A stretch of 64,000 nucleotides of DNA, from positions 1 through 64,000 of the forward strand of contig JANQQZ010000133.1 of NCBI GenBank assembly GCA_028284805.1, in the 5' to 3' direction. The notes under the pieces were generated by a model that searched no databases, was not told the origin of the DNA, and saw only the letters and a list, made by a program, of their open reading frames with translations. This document shows positions 38,593-47,709 of this stretch, piece by piece. Made by a program: the position numbers and the translations under genes. Source of the DNA: Phycisphaerales bacterium (GTDB lineage Bacteria; Planctomycetota; Phycisphaerae; Phycisphaerales; UBA1924). Position 1 is the first letter of the stretch. Every line of letters starts with the position of its first letter.

Positions 38593-39732
38593 TCAGCTCG
38601 GCTTCGGTGCCTTGTAGAAGGGCAGCGGCACAACCTCGGCGTCGAGCATGGCCTTGCCCGTGTCGATCTGGAACTTGGTACCGATCTCGGTATGGGCGGT
38701 GCTGACCAACGCCATCGCGATCGAGCGGTCGAGGGTCGGGCTCTTGCACCCGCTCGTCACGACGCCCACGTGCTGCCCGTCGATCTTCACTGCCATCCCG
38801 TGCCGCGCGGTGCGCGGCCCGTCGATGGTGAGCCCGACGATGCGCTGCGCGGGCCCGCCGTTGTCGCGGGTCTCCAGCAGAGCCCGCTGCCCGACGAACG
38901 CCTCGCCGTCGCCCTCGGGGGCTTTGTCGAGGCTGATGGCAAAGTCAACGCCGCACGAGAGCGCGTTGATATCCTCACCGAGTTCGTTGCCGTAGAGCGG
39001 CATGCCGGCCTCGAGGCGGAGCGTGTCGCGAGCGCCGAGCCCGGCGGGCTTCATGAGCGCGTCGGCCTGCGCGGGGTCGACGTCCTTCATCAGCAGCTTG
39101 AGCGCCATACCCGTCGCGCCCGCGGGGAGGATGACCTCAACACCGTCCTCACCCGTGTAGCCCGTCCGGCTCACGATCAGCTTGATCACCAGCAGGTTCT
39201 TGACCACGAAACGGTACTTCTTGAGCGTGGGAACCTCCTTGGAGACCTGCGAGACCATCTCCATGACCCGCGGACCCTGGAGCGCGACCATCGCGGTCGA
39301 TTCGGTCTGATCGTCAAACTTGAGCGTGAACTCGTTGGCATCGATCAGCTGCTGGAGGTGGGCCTTGATCTTGTCTCGGTTGGCGGCGTTGACCACGACC
39401 ATGAACTCGTCGTCGTCGAGGCGGTAGACGATCACGTCGTCCTTGACGCCACCCGTCTCGTTGAGCATCAGCGAGTACCGGCACTGACCGTTCTGCATGT
39501 CGCTGATCTTCCGGCTGCACGCGAGTTCGAGAAGCTTGCGAGCGTGACGCCCCTGGAGCTTGAGGCGTCCCATGTGGGAGACATCGAAGACCCCGCCCGA
39601 GTTGCGGACCTGATTGTGCTCCTCGATGATGCCCGTGTAGGTCATTGGCATCGACCAGCCGGCGAAGTCGACCAACTTGGCGCCGTGCTCGTCGTGGAAC
39701 TTGTGGAGCGGCGTGTGCTTCAGATCGCCCAA
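38593..39732 (-). CDS. gcvT: Glycine cleavage system T protein
   Basis: Aminomethyltransferase of the glycine cleavage complex; moves the methylene group to tetrahydrofolate. The start is a TTG at 39732, with GGAG 8 nt upstream, giving GDLKHTPLHKFHDEHGAKLVDF at the N-terminus; the track's upstream part lies in panC. Family motifs are FAGWSMPMTYTGI, GVFDVSHMGRL, SRTGYTGEDGVEV and LGARDTLRLEAGMPLYGNEL. Length 379 aa. The other gcv genes (H, P, lpd) are not in the window. The region is followed by a PhoU-like gene in convergent orientation. Confidence 0.95.
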   Translation of the reverse strand: MGDLKHTPLHKFHDEHGAKLVDFAGWSMPMTYTGIIEEHNQVRNSGGVFDVSHMGRLKLQGRHARKLLELACSRKISDMQNGQCRYSLMLNETGGVKDDVIVYRLDDDEFMVVVNAANRDKIKAHLQQLIDANEFTLKFDDQTESTAMVALQGPRVMEMVSQVSKEVPTLKKYRFVVKNLLVIKLIVSRTGYTGEDGVEVILPAGATGMALKLLMKDVDPAQADALMKPAGLGARDTLRLEAGMPLYGNELGEDINALSCGVDFAISLDKAPEGDGEAFVGQRALLETRDNGGPAQRIVGLTIDGPRTARHGMAVKIDGQHVGVVTSGCKSPTLDRSIAMALVSTAHTEIGTKFQIDTGKAMLDAEVVPLPFYKAPKPS

Positions 39733-39761
39733 GGCGTTTCTCCAGAAGGGGTTCTGGGAAG

Positions 39762-40604
39762 TTACGCCGGCCAAGGAGCGTTGTCGAGGAGGCGGACGCC
39801 ATCGAGCACCCCCGCGGCGAGCACACGCAGCGGGCGGTCCGCCTCTCCGGCGGGCGGCATCAGAGATTCGGCGTCGCGGATCGTCGCGTACTCGATCTCG
39901 AACCCCGCCGAGCCCATCGTCGCGACCAAGACGCGTTCGGCCGCCTCCGGAGTGTTCTCTCGGCATGCCGCTTGGAACCCCTGCCAGATCGCGGCTGCCT
40001 TCGGGCGGGACTCAGGCGACAGGTGGGTGTTCCGGCTCGACATGGCCAAGCCGTCGGCCTCACGAACGGTCGCGCCGAGGAGGATCTCCGTATCGCGGCC
40101 CTGCTGGCGGCACATCGAGGCAACCACGCAGGCCTGCTGCCAGTCCTTCTCCCCGAAGACCGCGGCCGCGGGACGGCAGAGGTCGAACAGTCGGGACACC
40201 ACCCGACAGACGCCCGGGAAGTGCCCCGGGCGGAAGCGGTCCTCCAGCCCTGGCAATCGCCCGACTGGCGGGACCTCAGGCTCCGGGGCCGCGTCGGGGT
40301 CGTCGGGGGGGTAGACCTCCTCCGGGTCGGGGACGAAGGCGATATCGACGCCGTGCTCGCGAAGCGCACCGAGATCGGCATCCAGGGTCCGCGGGTAGTC
40401 CCGAAGGTCTGCGGGGTCGTTGAACTGCGCCGGGTTCACGAAAATCGAGACGGCAAGCGGCAGCCCGCGCGCACGCGCGTCGTCTCGCCCCCGGGCGACA
40501 AGCGAGAGGTGCCCTTCATGCAACGCACCCATCGTGGGCACGAGGACGCACCGGGCAGTGCCGAGTCGGTCTCGGAGGCCAGCAGTCTCGGTCAGCACGT
40601 CCAT
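39762..40604 (-). CDS. panC: Pantoate-beta-alanine ligase
   Basis: Last step of pantothenate synthesis: pantoate, beta-alanine and ATP give pantothenate and AMP. PTMGALHEGHLSL is the HIGH-type nucleotide motif, VSIFVNPAQFN the pantoate pocket, and ADGLAMSSRN the KMSKS-like loop. Length 280 aa. Start chosen at 40604 (MDVLTETAGLRD), where the family begins. No panB or panD is adjacent. gcvT follows 29 nt downstream; both make use of folate or CoA-related one-carbon chemistry, but a functional link is only positional. Confidence 0.94.
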   Translation of the reverse strand: MDVLTETAGLRDRLGTARCVLVPTMGALHEGHLSLVARGRDDARARGLPLAVSIFVNPAQFNDPADLRDYPRTLDADLGALREHGVDIAFVPDPEEVYPPDDPDAAPEPEVPPVGRLPGLEDRFRPGHFPGVCRVVSRLFDLCRPAAAVFGEKDWQQACVVASMCRQQGRDTEILLGATVREADGLAMSSRNTHLSPESRPKAAAIWQGFQAACRENTPEAAERVLVATMGSAGFEIEYATIRDAESLMPPAGEADRPLRVLAAGVLDGVRLLDNAPWPA

Positions 40605-40635
40605 CCGTACAGGGTGGCCGGCGGGAGATCCGGAA

Positions 40636-40977
40636 TCAAGCGGCCAGGCCCGTGCTGATCCGGTGCCTGATCTCATCCAGAACGAACTGCCCTGGAGAGG
40701 GCTCGAAGCTCAACTCGAGATCGTACATGCTGTTGGTGTCGTACTCGCACCTCGACACGATGCCGACGATGACAACCGGTTCGGAGTCGATGCGATGCAA
40801 GACGGTCGCGACGCGCGTGCCGACGTAGCACATCCGTCGGGAGCGCAGCCAGAGACGTGACCGGCTGATCGATACCGACCGCGCTGACCATACAGGCCCT
40901 GGGCGGAGCTGCTCATCGAGGTCACACATCTCGAAATTGGCCGAGAAACGCCGGCCGCAGCTCGCGGGCTCGATCAT
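40636..40977 (-). CDS. PilZ-like domain protein
   Basis: A 113-aa protein started at the ATG at 40977, which has GGAGGG about 11 nt upstream. The core VSISRSRLWLRSRRMCYVGTRVATVL and IVGIVSRCEYDTNSMYDLELSF resembles the beta-barrel of PilZ domains (the D/N-x-S-x-x-G strand and VRxCR pair), but the RxxxR c-di-GMP motif at the N-terminal side is not evident and the Gly after NxSxxG is replaced. So it is a PilZ-like fold assigned by eye. It follows the zinc-ribbon gene by 93 nt in the same direction. Confidence 0.5.
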   Translation of the reverse strand: MIEPASCGRRFSANFEMCDLDEQLRPGPVWSARSVSISRSRLWLRSRRMCYVGTRVATVLHRIDSEPVVIVGIVSRCEYDTNSMYDLELSFEPSPGQFVLDEIRHRISTGLAA

Positions 40978-41070
40978 GCACCAGATCCCTCCGTGGGGCA
41001 GCGTCGGATTCGTTGAGGGCTGGAGCAAGGCGCGGCGGTGCGGCGGCAGCATCACGCCGCCGCGGAGGTG

Positions 41071-41349
41071 CTACCGAATCCCCAGCTTGACGCGCAGTCG
41101 GGTGAGCCCTGCCCGGGCGTAAGCGAAGAGTCCCTTCCGTCCTGAGCGGTCCGCGTGCTCTGGTTCGGTCTCGACGATCAGACCTTCCATTGCTGCGTAG
41201 CTTCTCGGACGATCGGTGTAGAGATCGTGCCCGCAGCGTCTGCAGCGGATTCGGGGGTTGCCATCGTCGCGGCTCACACGTGTGTCGCCGCAGCGTGGGC
41301 ACATCGGAACCAGCAGCCGCGCCGGGATCTCTCGCTCCAGTCCGACCAT
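41071..41349 (-). CDS. Small zinc-ribbon protein
   Basis: 92 aa (or 77 from the Met at 41304). Cys pairs MCPRCGDTRVS and RCRRCGHDLYT form a Cys-x2-Cys...Cys-x2-Cys ribbon, which probably binds zinc; the chain then has TDRPRSYAAMEGLIVE and a basic tail. TAGGCT sits 6 nt before the ATG at 41349, consistent with a leaderless mRNA, so I keep the longer start. Function unknown; zinc ribbons of this size often help RNA or protein binding. Divergent from the orphan gene at 41380, 30 nt away. Confidence 0.6.
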   Translation of the reverse strand: MVGLEREIPARLLVPMCPRCGDTRVSRDDGNPRIRCRRCGHDLYTDRPRSYAAMEGLIVETEPEHADRSGRKGLFAYARAGLTRLRVKLGIR

Positions 41350-41379
41350 GTGCGCAGCCTAGCAGGCTCGGGCATTGAC

Positions 41380-41985
41380 ATGGCCCTAACCTCGTGTGTG
41401 GATGACTGGCAAACCTGGACAGAGCGGATCGAGGCGGCGGCTCGGCTGACGCTTCCGGACCAAGACGCGGTACTGGCCGCGGGTCAGCCCTCGCACGGTC
41501 GACGATTGACCGCAGGTCTGCTGCTCAGCAGCGTGTCCGGACACCAGTTTGAGGGGGGCGACCTGACGACGCTCAGCGTTGACGAACACCTGCTCGCGGC
41601 CTCGGCGGGCGTAGTCGGTTGTCCGGAACCAAGCGGTGCAGGACCGGCGCTCCAGGGACGTTCGCCCGACGACGTCATCGAACTCTGGACCGAACGCGAG
41701 CTCTCGATGGTGCACGCGGCGTGGCTCCTGCCCGGCTGGACCGAACTCGCCGAGCGCTCCGCCCGGTGGCTGATCGACGAAATCCAGCCCGACAACGCGA
41801 CCAATCTGCCCTGGGCGGTGCAGGTCTTCGCGCACCTGTCGGTCACGGAAGGCACCGACGAGGCCCGCATGTACGCCGAGACGCTGCTGCACAACTGCAT
41901 GGTGTCGACCGGGCGGCCCGACCCTCTGTCCGGTCTGATCCTTCTGGATGCGGCCCGCCAGCTGCGCGTGCGCTACGCCGGCTGA
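41380..41985 (+). CDS. Conserved-looking protein of unknown function
   Basis: A 201-aa soluble, helix-rich protein starting MALTSCVDDWQTWTERI. I do not recognise it. The stretch DEHLLAASAGVVGCPEP, then ELSMVHAAWLLPGWTELAERSARWL, then PWAVQVFAHLSVTEGTDEARMYAETLLHN has the look of repeated helical hairpins (TPR- or ankyrin-like size), with no catalytic motif. No good ribosome-binding site or TANNNT box is visible, so the start is uncertain. Its last 13 nt overlap the convergent pyrG. Confidence 0.6.
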   Translation: MALTSCVDDWQTWTERIEAAARLTLPDQDAVLAAGQPSHGRRLTAGLLLSSVSGHQFEGGDLTTLSVDEHLLAASAGVVGCPEPSGAGPALQGRSPDDVIELWTERELSMVHAAWLLPGWTELAERSARWLIDEIQPDNATNLPWAVQVFAHLSVTEGTDEARMYAETLLHNCMVSTGRPDPLSGLILLDAARQLRVRYAG

Positions 41986-43874
41986 TTCGAGTTGGTCCGG
42001 CGCAGCCAGCGATCCGGATCGCGCACGTGCTTCTCGCCGTGTCGGCGCGCAAGCGCCGCGGCGATGAGGCCCATGAATGCCGGCTGCGGTCGCAGCGGAC
42101 GGCCCGTGAGTTCGGGGTGGAACTGAGCCCCGAAGAAGAACGGGTGCACGGGTCGATCGTCGCCTGTCTCGCGCGCGTTCGGCAGCTCGAGCACCTGCAT
42201 GATCGGGTGGACCGGGTGACGCCCGCTGAACACGAGCCCGCCCTGCGTCAACGCCTCGATGGCGTCGGGCTCGACCTCGTAGCGGTGCCGGAACCGCTCG
42301 CGGGCGGACTCTCCCTGGTAGAGCAATGACGCGAGCGTGCCAGCGGTGAGATCGATGTCTTGGGCGCCGAGGCGCATGGTGCCCCCGAGGCCCTCGATCT
42401 CCTTCTGCTCGGGCAGCTCGCTGATGACGAAGGGTCCCGAACCGCCGAACTCGGTGCTGCTCGCCTCGGACTGCCCGAGGACGTTACGCGCGAACTCGAT
42501 CACCGCGACCTGGAAACCCAGGCAGATGCCGAGGTACGGGGTGCCGGTCTCGCGGCAGTGACGCACCGCCTCGATCTTGCCCTCGACGCCGCGCGTGCCA
42601 AACCCGCCCGGGACGATGACGGCATCGAGCCCTTCGAGCAGGCGTGCCGCGTCCTCGGGTCCGACGATGTCGGTCGTATCGAGCCAGTGCTGCTCAATCC
42701 GCACGGGCTGATGGGCCGAGCAGTGCTCCAGTGCCTTGTCGATCGAGGCGTACGCGTCGCGGAGCTCGGTGTACTTGCCCAGGATGCCCACGTTGAGGTC
42801 GTTGCGTTTGGTCGAGGTCAACCCGATGATGAAGGAACGCCAGCGGTCGCGCGCGGCGTCCTCGTGCACCGCGTCGACCTTGTCGTGCAGCTCGAGAATG
42901 GACAGGATCTCGCGGTCGAGACCCTCAGCCCGGAGCTCGTCGGGGATGGTGTAGATGCTGGGGCGGTCGTGCATGCTGAACACACGGTTCAGCGGCACGT
43001 TCGAGAACATCGCGATCTTCTGCCGCGCCGAGTCCTCGACCGGGTTGCCGGCGCGGCAGGCGATGATGTGGGGCTGGATGCCCGCCTCCATCAGTCGCTT
43101 GATGCCCAACTGAGCCGCCTTGGACTTCTGCTCGCCCAGGGCCTTGGGCTCGATGACATACGTCAGCGCAACGAAGCAGGTCGAACCCTCACCCTCTTCG
43201 AACGCGAGCTCGCGGAGGGCCTCGATGTAGAAGCCGTTCTCGTAATCGCCCGCGGTGCCGCCGACTTCGACGAAGACGACATCGGCAGGCTGGCCGTTCT
43301 CGCCGCCGGTAACAGCGAGTTCGCGGAGCTTCCGCTTCACCTCGCCCGTCACGTGCGGGATCATCTGCACATCGCGCCCGAGGTAGCTGCCACGGCGCTC
43401 GCGGGTGAGGACGTCAGAGAAGATCTGCCCGCTGGTGATGTAGTTGCGCCCGGTCATGTTCTGGTCGAGCACGCGCTCGTAGGTGCCCAGGTCCATGTCG
43501 CACTCGGTGCCGTCGTCCAGCACGAAGACTTCCCCGTGCCGGTAGGGGTTGAGCGTGCCGGCGTCGACGTTGAGGTATCCCTCGAGCTTGATGGGCGCGA
43601 CTGCCAGCCCCTTGTCCTTCATGACCTTGGCGACGCTCGACGCAAAGATCCCCTTGCCGAGACCCGACATCACCGTGCCGATGACGACGACGTACTTCGT
43701 GCGTCCCTTGACGTAGCCATCGGGGATCGGGGAGTAGAACTCGGTCTCGACGCTGGTCTGCGCGGTGGACGCGAGCGAGGGCGAGCCGGTGCGTCGCCCC
43801 CCGGACGCCGGGGCCGGCGGCGTCGACGCCAGCACACGGATGTCGGGCGTGTTCGTTCGCCGGAGCTGGGGCAT
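41973..43874 (-). CDS. pyrG: CTP synthase (divergent, N-terminally extended)
   Basis: Makes CTP from UTP, ATP and glutamine. The ammonia-ligase domain starts TKYVVVIGTVMSGLGKGI, where most CTP synthases have GGVVSSLGKGI, followed by KLEGYLNVDAGTLNPYRHGEVFV and GGTAGDYEN (usually GTVGDIES). The glutaminase domain has LGICLGFQ (catalytic Cys) and FHPEL. About 55 residues precede the usual start; the extension is Pro/Ser/Thr-rich and disordered in look, but no later in-frame start is evident. Length 633 aa against ~545. TACACT lies 5 nt before the ATG. kdsB is immediately upstream (12 nt), a common pairing since CTP feeds CMP-Kdo. Confidence 0.93.
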   Translation of the reverse strand: MPQLRRTNTPDIRVLASTPPAPASGGRRTGSPSLASTAQTSVETEFYSPIPDGYVKGRTKYVVVIGTVMSGLGKGIFASSVAKVMKDKGLAVAPIKLEGYLNVDAGTLNPYRHGEVFVLDDGTECDMDLGTYERVLDQNMTGRNYITSGQIFSDVLTRERRGSYLGRDVQMIPHVTGEVKRKLRELAVTGGENGQPADVVFVEVGGTAGDYENGFYIEALRELAFEEGEGSTCFVALTYVIEPKALGEQKSKAAQLGIKRLMEAGIQPHIIACRAGNPVEDSARQKIAMFSNVPLNRVFSMHDRPSIYTIPDELRAEGLDREILSILELHDKVDAVHEDAARDRWRSFIIGLTSTKRNDLNVGILGKYTELRDAYASIDKALEHCSAHQPVRIEQHWLDTTDIVGPEDAARLLEGLDAVIVPGGFGTRGVEGKIEAVRHCRETGTPYLGICLGFQVAVIEFARNVLGQSEASSTEFGGSGPFVISELPEQKEIEGLGGTMRLGAQDIDLTAGTLASLLYQGESARERFRHRYEVEPDAIEALTQGGLVFSGRHPVHPIMQVLELPNARETGDDRPVHPFFFGAQFHPELTGRPLRPQPAFMGLIAAALARRHGEKHVRDPDRWLRRTNSNQPA

Positions 43875-43885
43875 GTCCGAGTGTA

Positions 43886-44653
43886 TCACAACGTGCGCCC
43901 TCCGTGCGCTGCGTGCCATCGGTCCACGAACGCGCGGTACTGCTCGCGCGTGTCAATGCCGGGGAGACCGGCGGGCTGCACGGCGACGGCAATCCGGTAG
44001 CCGTGCTCAAGGAACCGGAGCTGCTCGAGCCGCTCGGCCTGCTCGAGCGGGGTTGGGTCGAGCGCAGCGGCGCGGCCCAGGAACCAGCGACGGTAGACGT
44101 AGAGCCCGACGTGCCGGTAGTGCCCGACGCCTCCTGTCGCGTCGCGGTCGTGCGGCACGAGCGCTCGCGTGAACAGCAGCGCGTGCCCCGTCTGGTCCAG
44201 CACCGCCTTCACGAGGTTCGGGTTGGCCGGGTCCTCCCCCGCGCCGAACGGGCAGGCGATCGTCGCGACCGGGGCATCGGAGGCGGCGAGGGCTCGCACT
44301 CCGGCGTCGATGACCCCAGCCTCGATCTCGGGCTCGTCGCCCTGAACGTTGACGACGATGGCGTCGTCCGCGAGGTCGAGCTGCGAGGCAACCTCGGTGA
44401 CCCGGCTCGTGCCGTTCGGGTGATCCGACCGCGTGAGCCTGGCTTCGACCCCCCCCGCTTCGACCGCTTCGACGATCTCGGGCTCACCAGCGGCGACGAT
44501 CACGCGCGAGATGAGCGAGGCCCTTGCTGCGGCCTGGCAGACGTGCACGATCAGGGGCGTGCCCGTCTCGTCGGCGAGTACCTTTCGGGGGAAGCGTTCC
44601 GACCCGAGCCTGGCGGGGATGATCGCCGTCGCGCTCGGGTCGGAGCCGGTCAT
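43886..44653 (-). CDS. kdsB: 3-deoxy-manno-octulosonate cytidylyltransferase
   Basis: Activates Kdo as CMP-Kdo for LPS synthesis. ATAIIPARLGSERFPRKVL is the nucleotide motif, VVNVQGDEPEIEAGVID and YRHVGLYVYRRWFL are family-specific, and LEQLRFLEHGYRIAV closes the core. Length 255 aa is standard. Overlaps the TPR gene by ATGA and precedes pyrG, so CTP supply and use are co-encoded. Evidence, with hldD, for a Gram-negative outer membrane with Kdo. Confidence 0.95.
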   Translation of the reverse strand: MTGSDPSATAIIPARLGSERFPRKVLADETGTPLIVHVCQAAARASLISRVIVAAGEPEIVEAVEAGGVEARLTRSDHPNGTSRVTEVASQLDLADDAIVVNVQGDEPEIEAGVIDAGVRALAASDAPVATIACPFGAGEDPANPNLVKAVLDQTGHALLFTRALVPHDRDATGGVGHYRHVGLYVYRRWFLGRAAALDPTPLEQAERLEQLRFLEHGYRIAVAVQPAGLPGIDTREQYRAFVDRWHAAHGGRTL

Positions 44654-46131
44654 TGGCCTCGGAGCCTCTTGACCAGCTGCTTGGCGGCCTCGTACCGGGC
44701 CTGAATATCCCGGTAGTCGAACTGCTGCATCGCGATGCCGCTGGCGATCTTCTCGGCCTCGGCGGCCGCATCGCCATCCTCTTCGGCTTCGGCCTTCCGT
44801 GAGAGCGCGTCCATCAGGGCGTACCGGAGCTGCATCCCGGTCTCGTCGCGGTCATCGCTGTGGCTCGTGATCGCCTGGCGAAGGGTATCGATCGCGGGAT
44901 CGATCATGCCGATCTTCCCGAAGCTCTCCCCAAGCATCGCGAGCGAGCGGGCCTTGTACTTGCCGTCCGACTGGCTCTTCTGGAGCAGCGGGATCGCCTT
45001 CTGGTACTCGCCTGCGTCGTAGTATCGCCGCCCGAGCTCGTACTTCGGGCCGGCATCGGTCGGGAACGCCTCCACGCGGGCGGCGAACTCCTGGATCTCG
45101 AGCTGGCGGAACTTGGGCTCGAACTCGGCAAGCTCGTCGGTGTACTTCTGCTCGCCGCTCTCGGCCTTCGTCCGCAGCGCAACGAGCTTGCGACGCGCAA
45201 CACGCATCTGGATATCGCCCGCCTGCTGGCGAAACGAGAACTGGCCGTGCTTCTTGAATGCCTTCATCGCGATGCTGTAGGCCAGTTTCTCATCGTCCTT
45301 GGTGCCCCGCTCGAGGAGGCGTTTGATGTAGGTCTTAGCGGCGGGAATGTCGTCGGGGCGCGACTCCAGGTCGGCCTTCGCGCGTTCCAGCAGGCGCTCG
45401 ATCGTGTCGGCCGATTTCGAGATGCTGTCCTCGTCGGCGAGCTCTCGCTGCTTGTCGGCGTCGCGGATGTTTTTGCGGAACCCACCCTGCCCGCGGTCTT
45501 CGAATCCGCCCTGGCTCAGCGTCGCTTCTGCGGACATGTTGCGGACGTCCTGGGCCAGTTTGCCGTCCGCGGGGTCGATGCGGACCGCCGCCTCGCCGGC
45601 CTTGGTCGCCAGATCGAATGCGCCCAGGCTCTGCATCGCACGCATGAGCTTGACCGCGGCATCCTTCTTTGGCTTGGCGTCCGCCTGCAACGCCCGCAGG
45701 GCACGCTCACCCAACCAGTAGGCGGGCTCGGGGAGATCAGCGCTGGAGGCCGCCTCGGCGACCTTCACGGCATGCCCCGTATCCGCGGGCTTCAGGGCCC
45801 ACACGAGCAAGGCAGCGAGGTACTTCGCGATCGGGCCCTTCGCCCCGGAAGCCGCCTTCACGGTTTCCTTGCTGGGCCCCTTCTTCCCGTTCTGGTTGGA
45901 GAACGAGAGGGCGGCGCCGCAGAACGCCTCGAGCGCGTTCATGTCGTGCGGGCTGAAGGCCATGCCGCGGAGCCAGAGCTGCATTGCGTAGTCGTAGTTC
46001 CCGGTGTCCTGGGTGGTGCGGGCGTGCTCGAAGAACTTGGACGCCTTCTCGGGCGAGTTCTCGGCGGGCTTGTCGTCGCCGTTGGCGTCTCCGCCGTCGT
46101 TTCCTTTTTTGCCCTTGCCGATGAATGCCAC
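44650..46131 (-). CDS. Tetratricopeptide-repeat protein
   Basis: 493 aa from a GTG at 46131 with GGAGG 5 nt upstream, beginning AFIGKGKKGNDGG. TPR-like helical pairs are seen at about 35-75 (FFEHARTTQDTGNYDYAMQ), and at about 365-440 (YELGRRYYDAGEYQKAIPL and ALYMLGESFGKIGMID-like repeats). Long charged helices with Lys/Asp/Glu lie between. No signal peptide, so a cytoplasmic scaffold is likely. It is first in the minus-strand unit with kdsB and pyrG. Partners are unknown. Confidence 0.8.
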   Translation of the reverse strand: MAFIGKGKKGNDGGDANGDDKPAENSPEKASKFFEHARTTQDTGNYDYAMQLWLRGMAFSPHDMNALEAFCGAALSFSNQNGKKGPSKETVKAASGAKGPIAKYLAALLVWALKPADTGHAVKVAEAASSADLPEPAYWLGERALRALQADAKPKKDAAVKLMRAMQSLGAFDLATKAGEAAVRIDPADGKLAQDVRNMSAEATLSQGGFEDRGQGGFRKNIRDADKQRELADEDSISKSADTIERLLERAKADLESRPDDIPAAKTYIKRLLERGTKDDEKLAYSIAMKAFKKHGQFSFRQQAGDIQMRVARRKLVALRTKAESGEQKYTDELAEFEPKFRQLEIQEFAARVEAFPTDAGPKYELGRRYYDAGEYQKAIPLLQKSQSDGKYKARSLAMLGESFGKIGMIDPAIDTLRQAITSHSDDRDETGMQLRYALMDALSRKAEAEEDGDAAAEAEKIASGIAMQQFDYRDIQARYEAAKQLVKRLRGQ

Positions 46132-46240
46132 GCCGACCTCCACTCGGGCGGGCCAGGTGCCCCGCGCACGACGCCGATTCTAGCGCCGCACCCGAGCCGC
46201 CGCCGCGATCGAGGTTCTCGGGCTCAGCTACACTCTGCGA

Positions 46241-46786
46241 GTGACCGACCCGAGCGACCTCAGGCTGCGCCAGTACCCCGATCCGATCCTGCGTGAACGC
46301 GCCGAGCCGGTCGATGAAGTCGATGACCGCGTCCGCGGGCTGGCCCGGCGCATGATCGAGATCATGCGGGAAGCCGACGGCATCGGCCTGGCTGCCCAGC
46401 AGGTGGGGCTCACGATCCGCGTGTTCGTCTGCGATGTCCCGGCTGATCCCGACGCGAGCGAGACGGACGGCGTCGTGACGGGCACGGATGGCCCGATGGT
46501 GTGCATCAATCCCGAGTTCGTCGACGCGTCGGACGAGCGATCCCCTTTCGACGAGGGATGCCTGAGCCTGCCCGGGCTCCGGGGCGACGTGATCCGCCCG
46601 GAGGTGGTCACGCTCAAGGCGTTGGACGCGGAAGGCAGGCCATTCGAGGTTCGGGGCGGCGGCCTGCTGGCCCGCTGCTGGCAGCACGAGACCGACCACC
46701 TGGACGGTGTGCTGATCATCGACCGCATGACGCAGATGTCGCGGCTCAAGAACCGCCGGAAGCTGCGTGAGTTGGAGCGCGCCTGA
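46241..46786 (+). CDS. def: Peptide deformylase
   Basis: Removes the formyl group from the N-terminal Met of new proteins. Motif 1 GIGLAAQQVG, motif 2 EGCLSLPG and motif 3 QHETDHLDG (metal ligands Cys, His, His; catalytic Glu) are intact. Length 181 aa. GTG start with TACACT 6 nt upstream and no Shine-Dalgarno, so probably leaderless. The fmt ATG overlaps its stop by one base (TGATG), the common def-fmt pair. Confidence 0.96.
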   Translation: MTDPSDLRLRQYPDPILRERAEPVDEVDDRVRGLARRMIEIMREADGIGLAAQQVGLTIRVFVCDVPADPDASETDGVVTGTDGPMVCINPEFVDASDERSPFDEGCLSLPGLRGDVIRPEVVTLKALDAEGRPFEVRGGGLLARCWQHETDHLDGVLIIDRMTQMSRLKNRRKLRELERA

Positions 46787-47709
46787 TGCGTCTGGTGTTC
46801 CTGGGCTCTGGGGCCTTCGGCGTGCCCACGCTGCGCAGGCTGCTCGCCGAACACGACGTCGCCCTGGTGGTGACCCAACCCGATCGCCCCGCTGGTCGAG
46901 GGGGCACGCTCCGCCCAACGCCGATCGCGGCTGTTGCGGCCGAAGCGGGCGCCCGAACACTTCGCCCGGATCGGATCAACACACCCGAGATCATCGAGCA
47001 GGTACGGGGCGTCGATGCCGATGCCTGGGTCGTCATCGCATACGGGCAGAAGCTGGGGCCGAGCCTGCTCGACGGGGTGTTCGCGGTGAACCTGCATGCA
47101 AGCCTGCTGCCAAGGTGGCGCGGGGCGGCGCCGATCCACCATGCGGTCATGTCGGGTGACACCGAAACGGGGAACAGCGTGATCACGCTCGCCCAGGAGA
47201 TGGACGCGGGCGACGTGCTCGCGACGACGACTCGCCCGATCGAGCCGACCCAGACCACGGGCGAGCTGCACGATCTGCTGGCCGAAGACGGCCCGGACGC
47301 CGTGCTGGGGGTGCTCGCGGCGCACGCCCAGGCGTGTGTGGAGCGTCGTGTCCAGGATCGTGCGCGGGTCACACTCGCGTCGAAGCTGTCGCGAGCGGAT
47401 GCGGTCATCGACTTCGAGCGGACGGGCGAACAGTGCCGTGCGCACATCAACGGGCTGAGCCCCTGGCCCGGGTGCGCCGTCGAGATCGCGGGCACGACAG
47501 TGAAACTGCTCCGTGCGGGCCCGGCGGACGGCACGGGCGAACCGGGTGAGCTGATCGATGCCGAACAGGGGGTCGTCGCATGCGGCGAGGGAGCAGTCCG
47601 GTTGCTCGAGGTCCAGCCCTCGGGCAAGAAGCCAATGGCGTTTGCGGACTTCGCACGCGGACGGAGCCCTGAAAGCGGCGCCCTCGTCACAGCCAAGAAA
47701 GACGCATGA
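46786..47709 (+). CDS. fmt: Methionyl-tRNA formyltransferase
   Basis: Formylates initiator Met-tRNA using 10-formyltetrahydrofolate. FLGSGAFGVPTLRRL opens the domain, VNLHASLLPRWRGAAPIHHAV contains the catalytic Asn-His and the SLLPxxxG folate loop, and EMDAGDVLA is conserved; the C-terminal OB-like domain follows with RAHINGLSPWPG. Length 307 aa is normal. Overlaps def by one base and the next gene by 4 nt, so def-fmt-zincin form an operon. Confidence 0.96.
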   Translation: MRLVFLGSGAFGVPTLRRLLAEHDVALVVTQPDRPAGRGGTLRPTPIAAVAAEAGARTLRPDRINTPEIIEQVRGVDADAWVVIAYGQKLGPSLLDGVFAVNLHASLLPRWRGAAPIHHAVMSGDTETGNSVITLAQEMDAGDVLATTTRPIEPTQTTGELHDLLAEDGPDAVLGVLAAHAQACVERRVQDRARVTLASKLSRADAVIDFERTGEQCRAHINGLSPWPGCAVEIAGTTVKLLRAGPADGTGEPGELIDAEQGVVACGEGAVRLLEVQPSGKKPMAFADFARGRSPESGALVTAKKDA

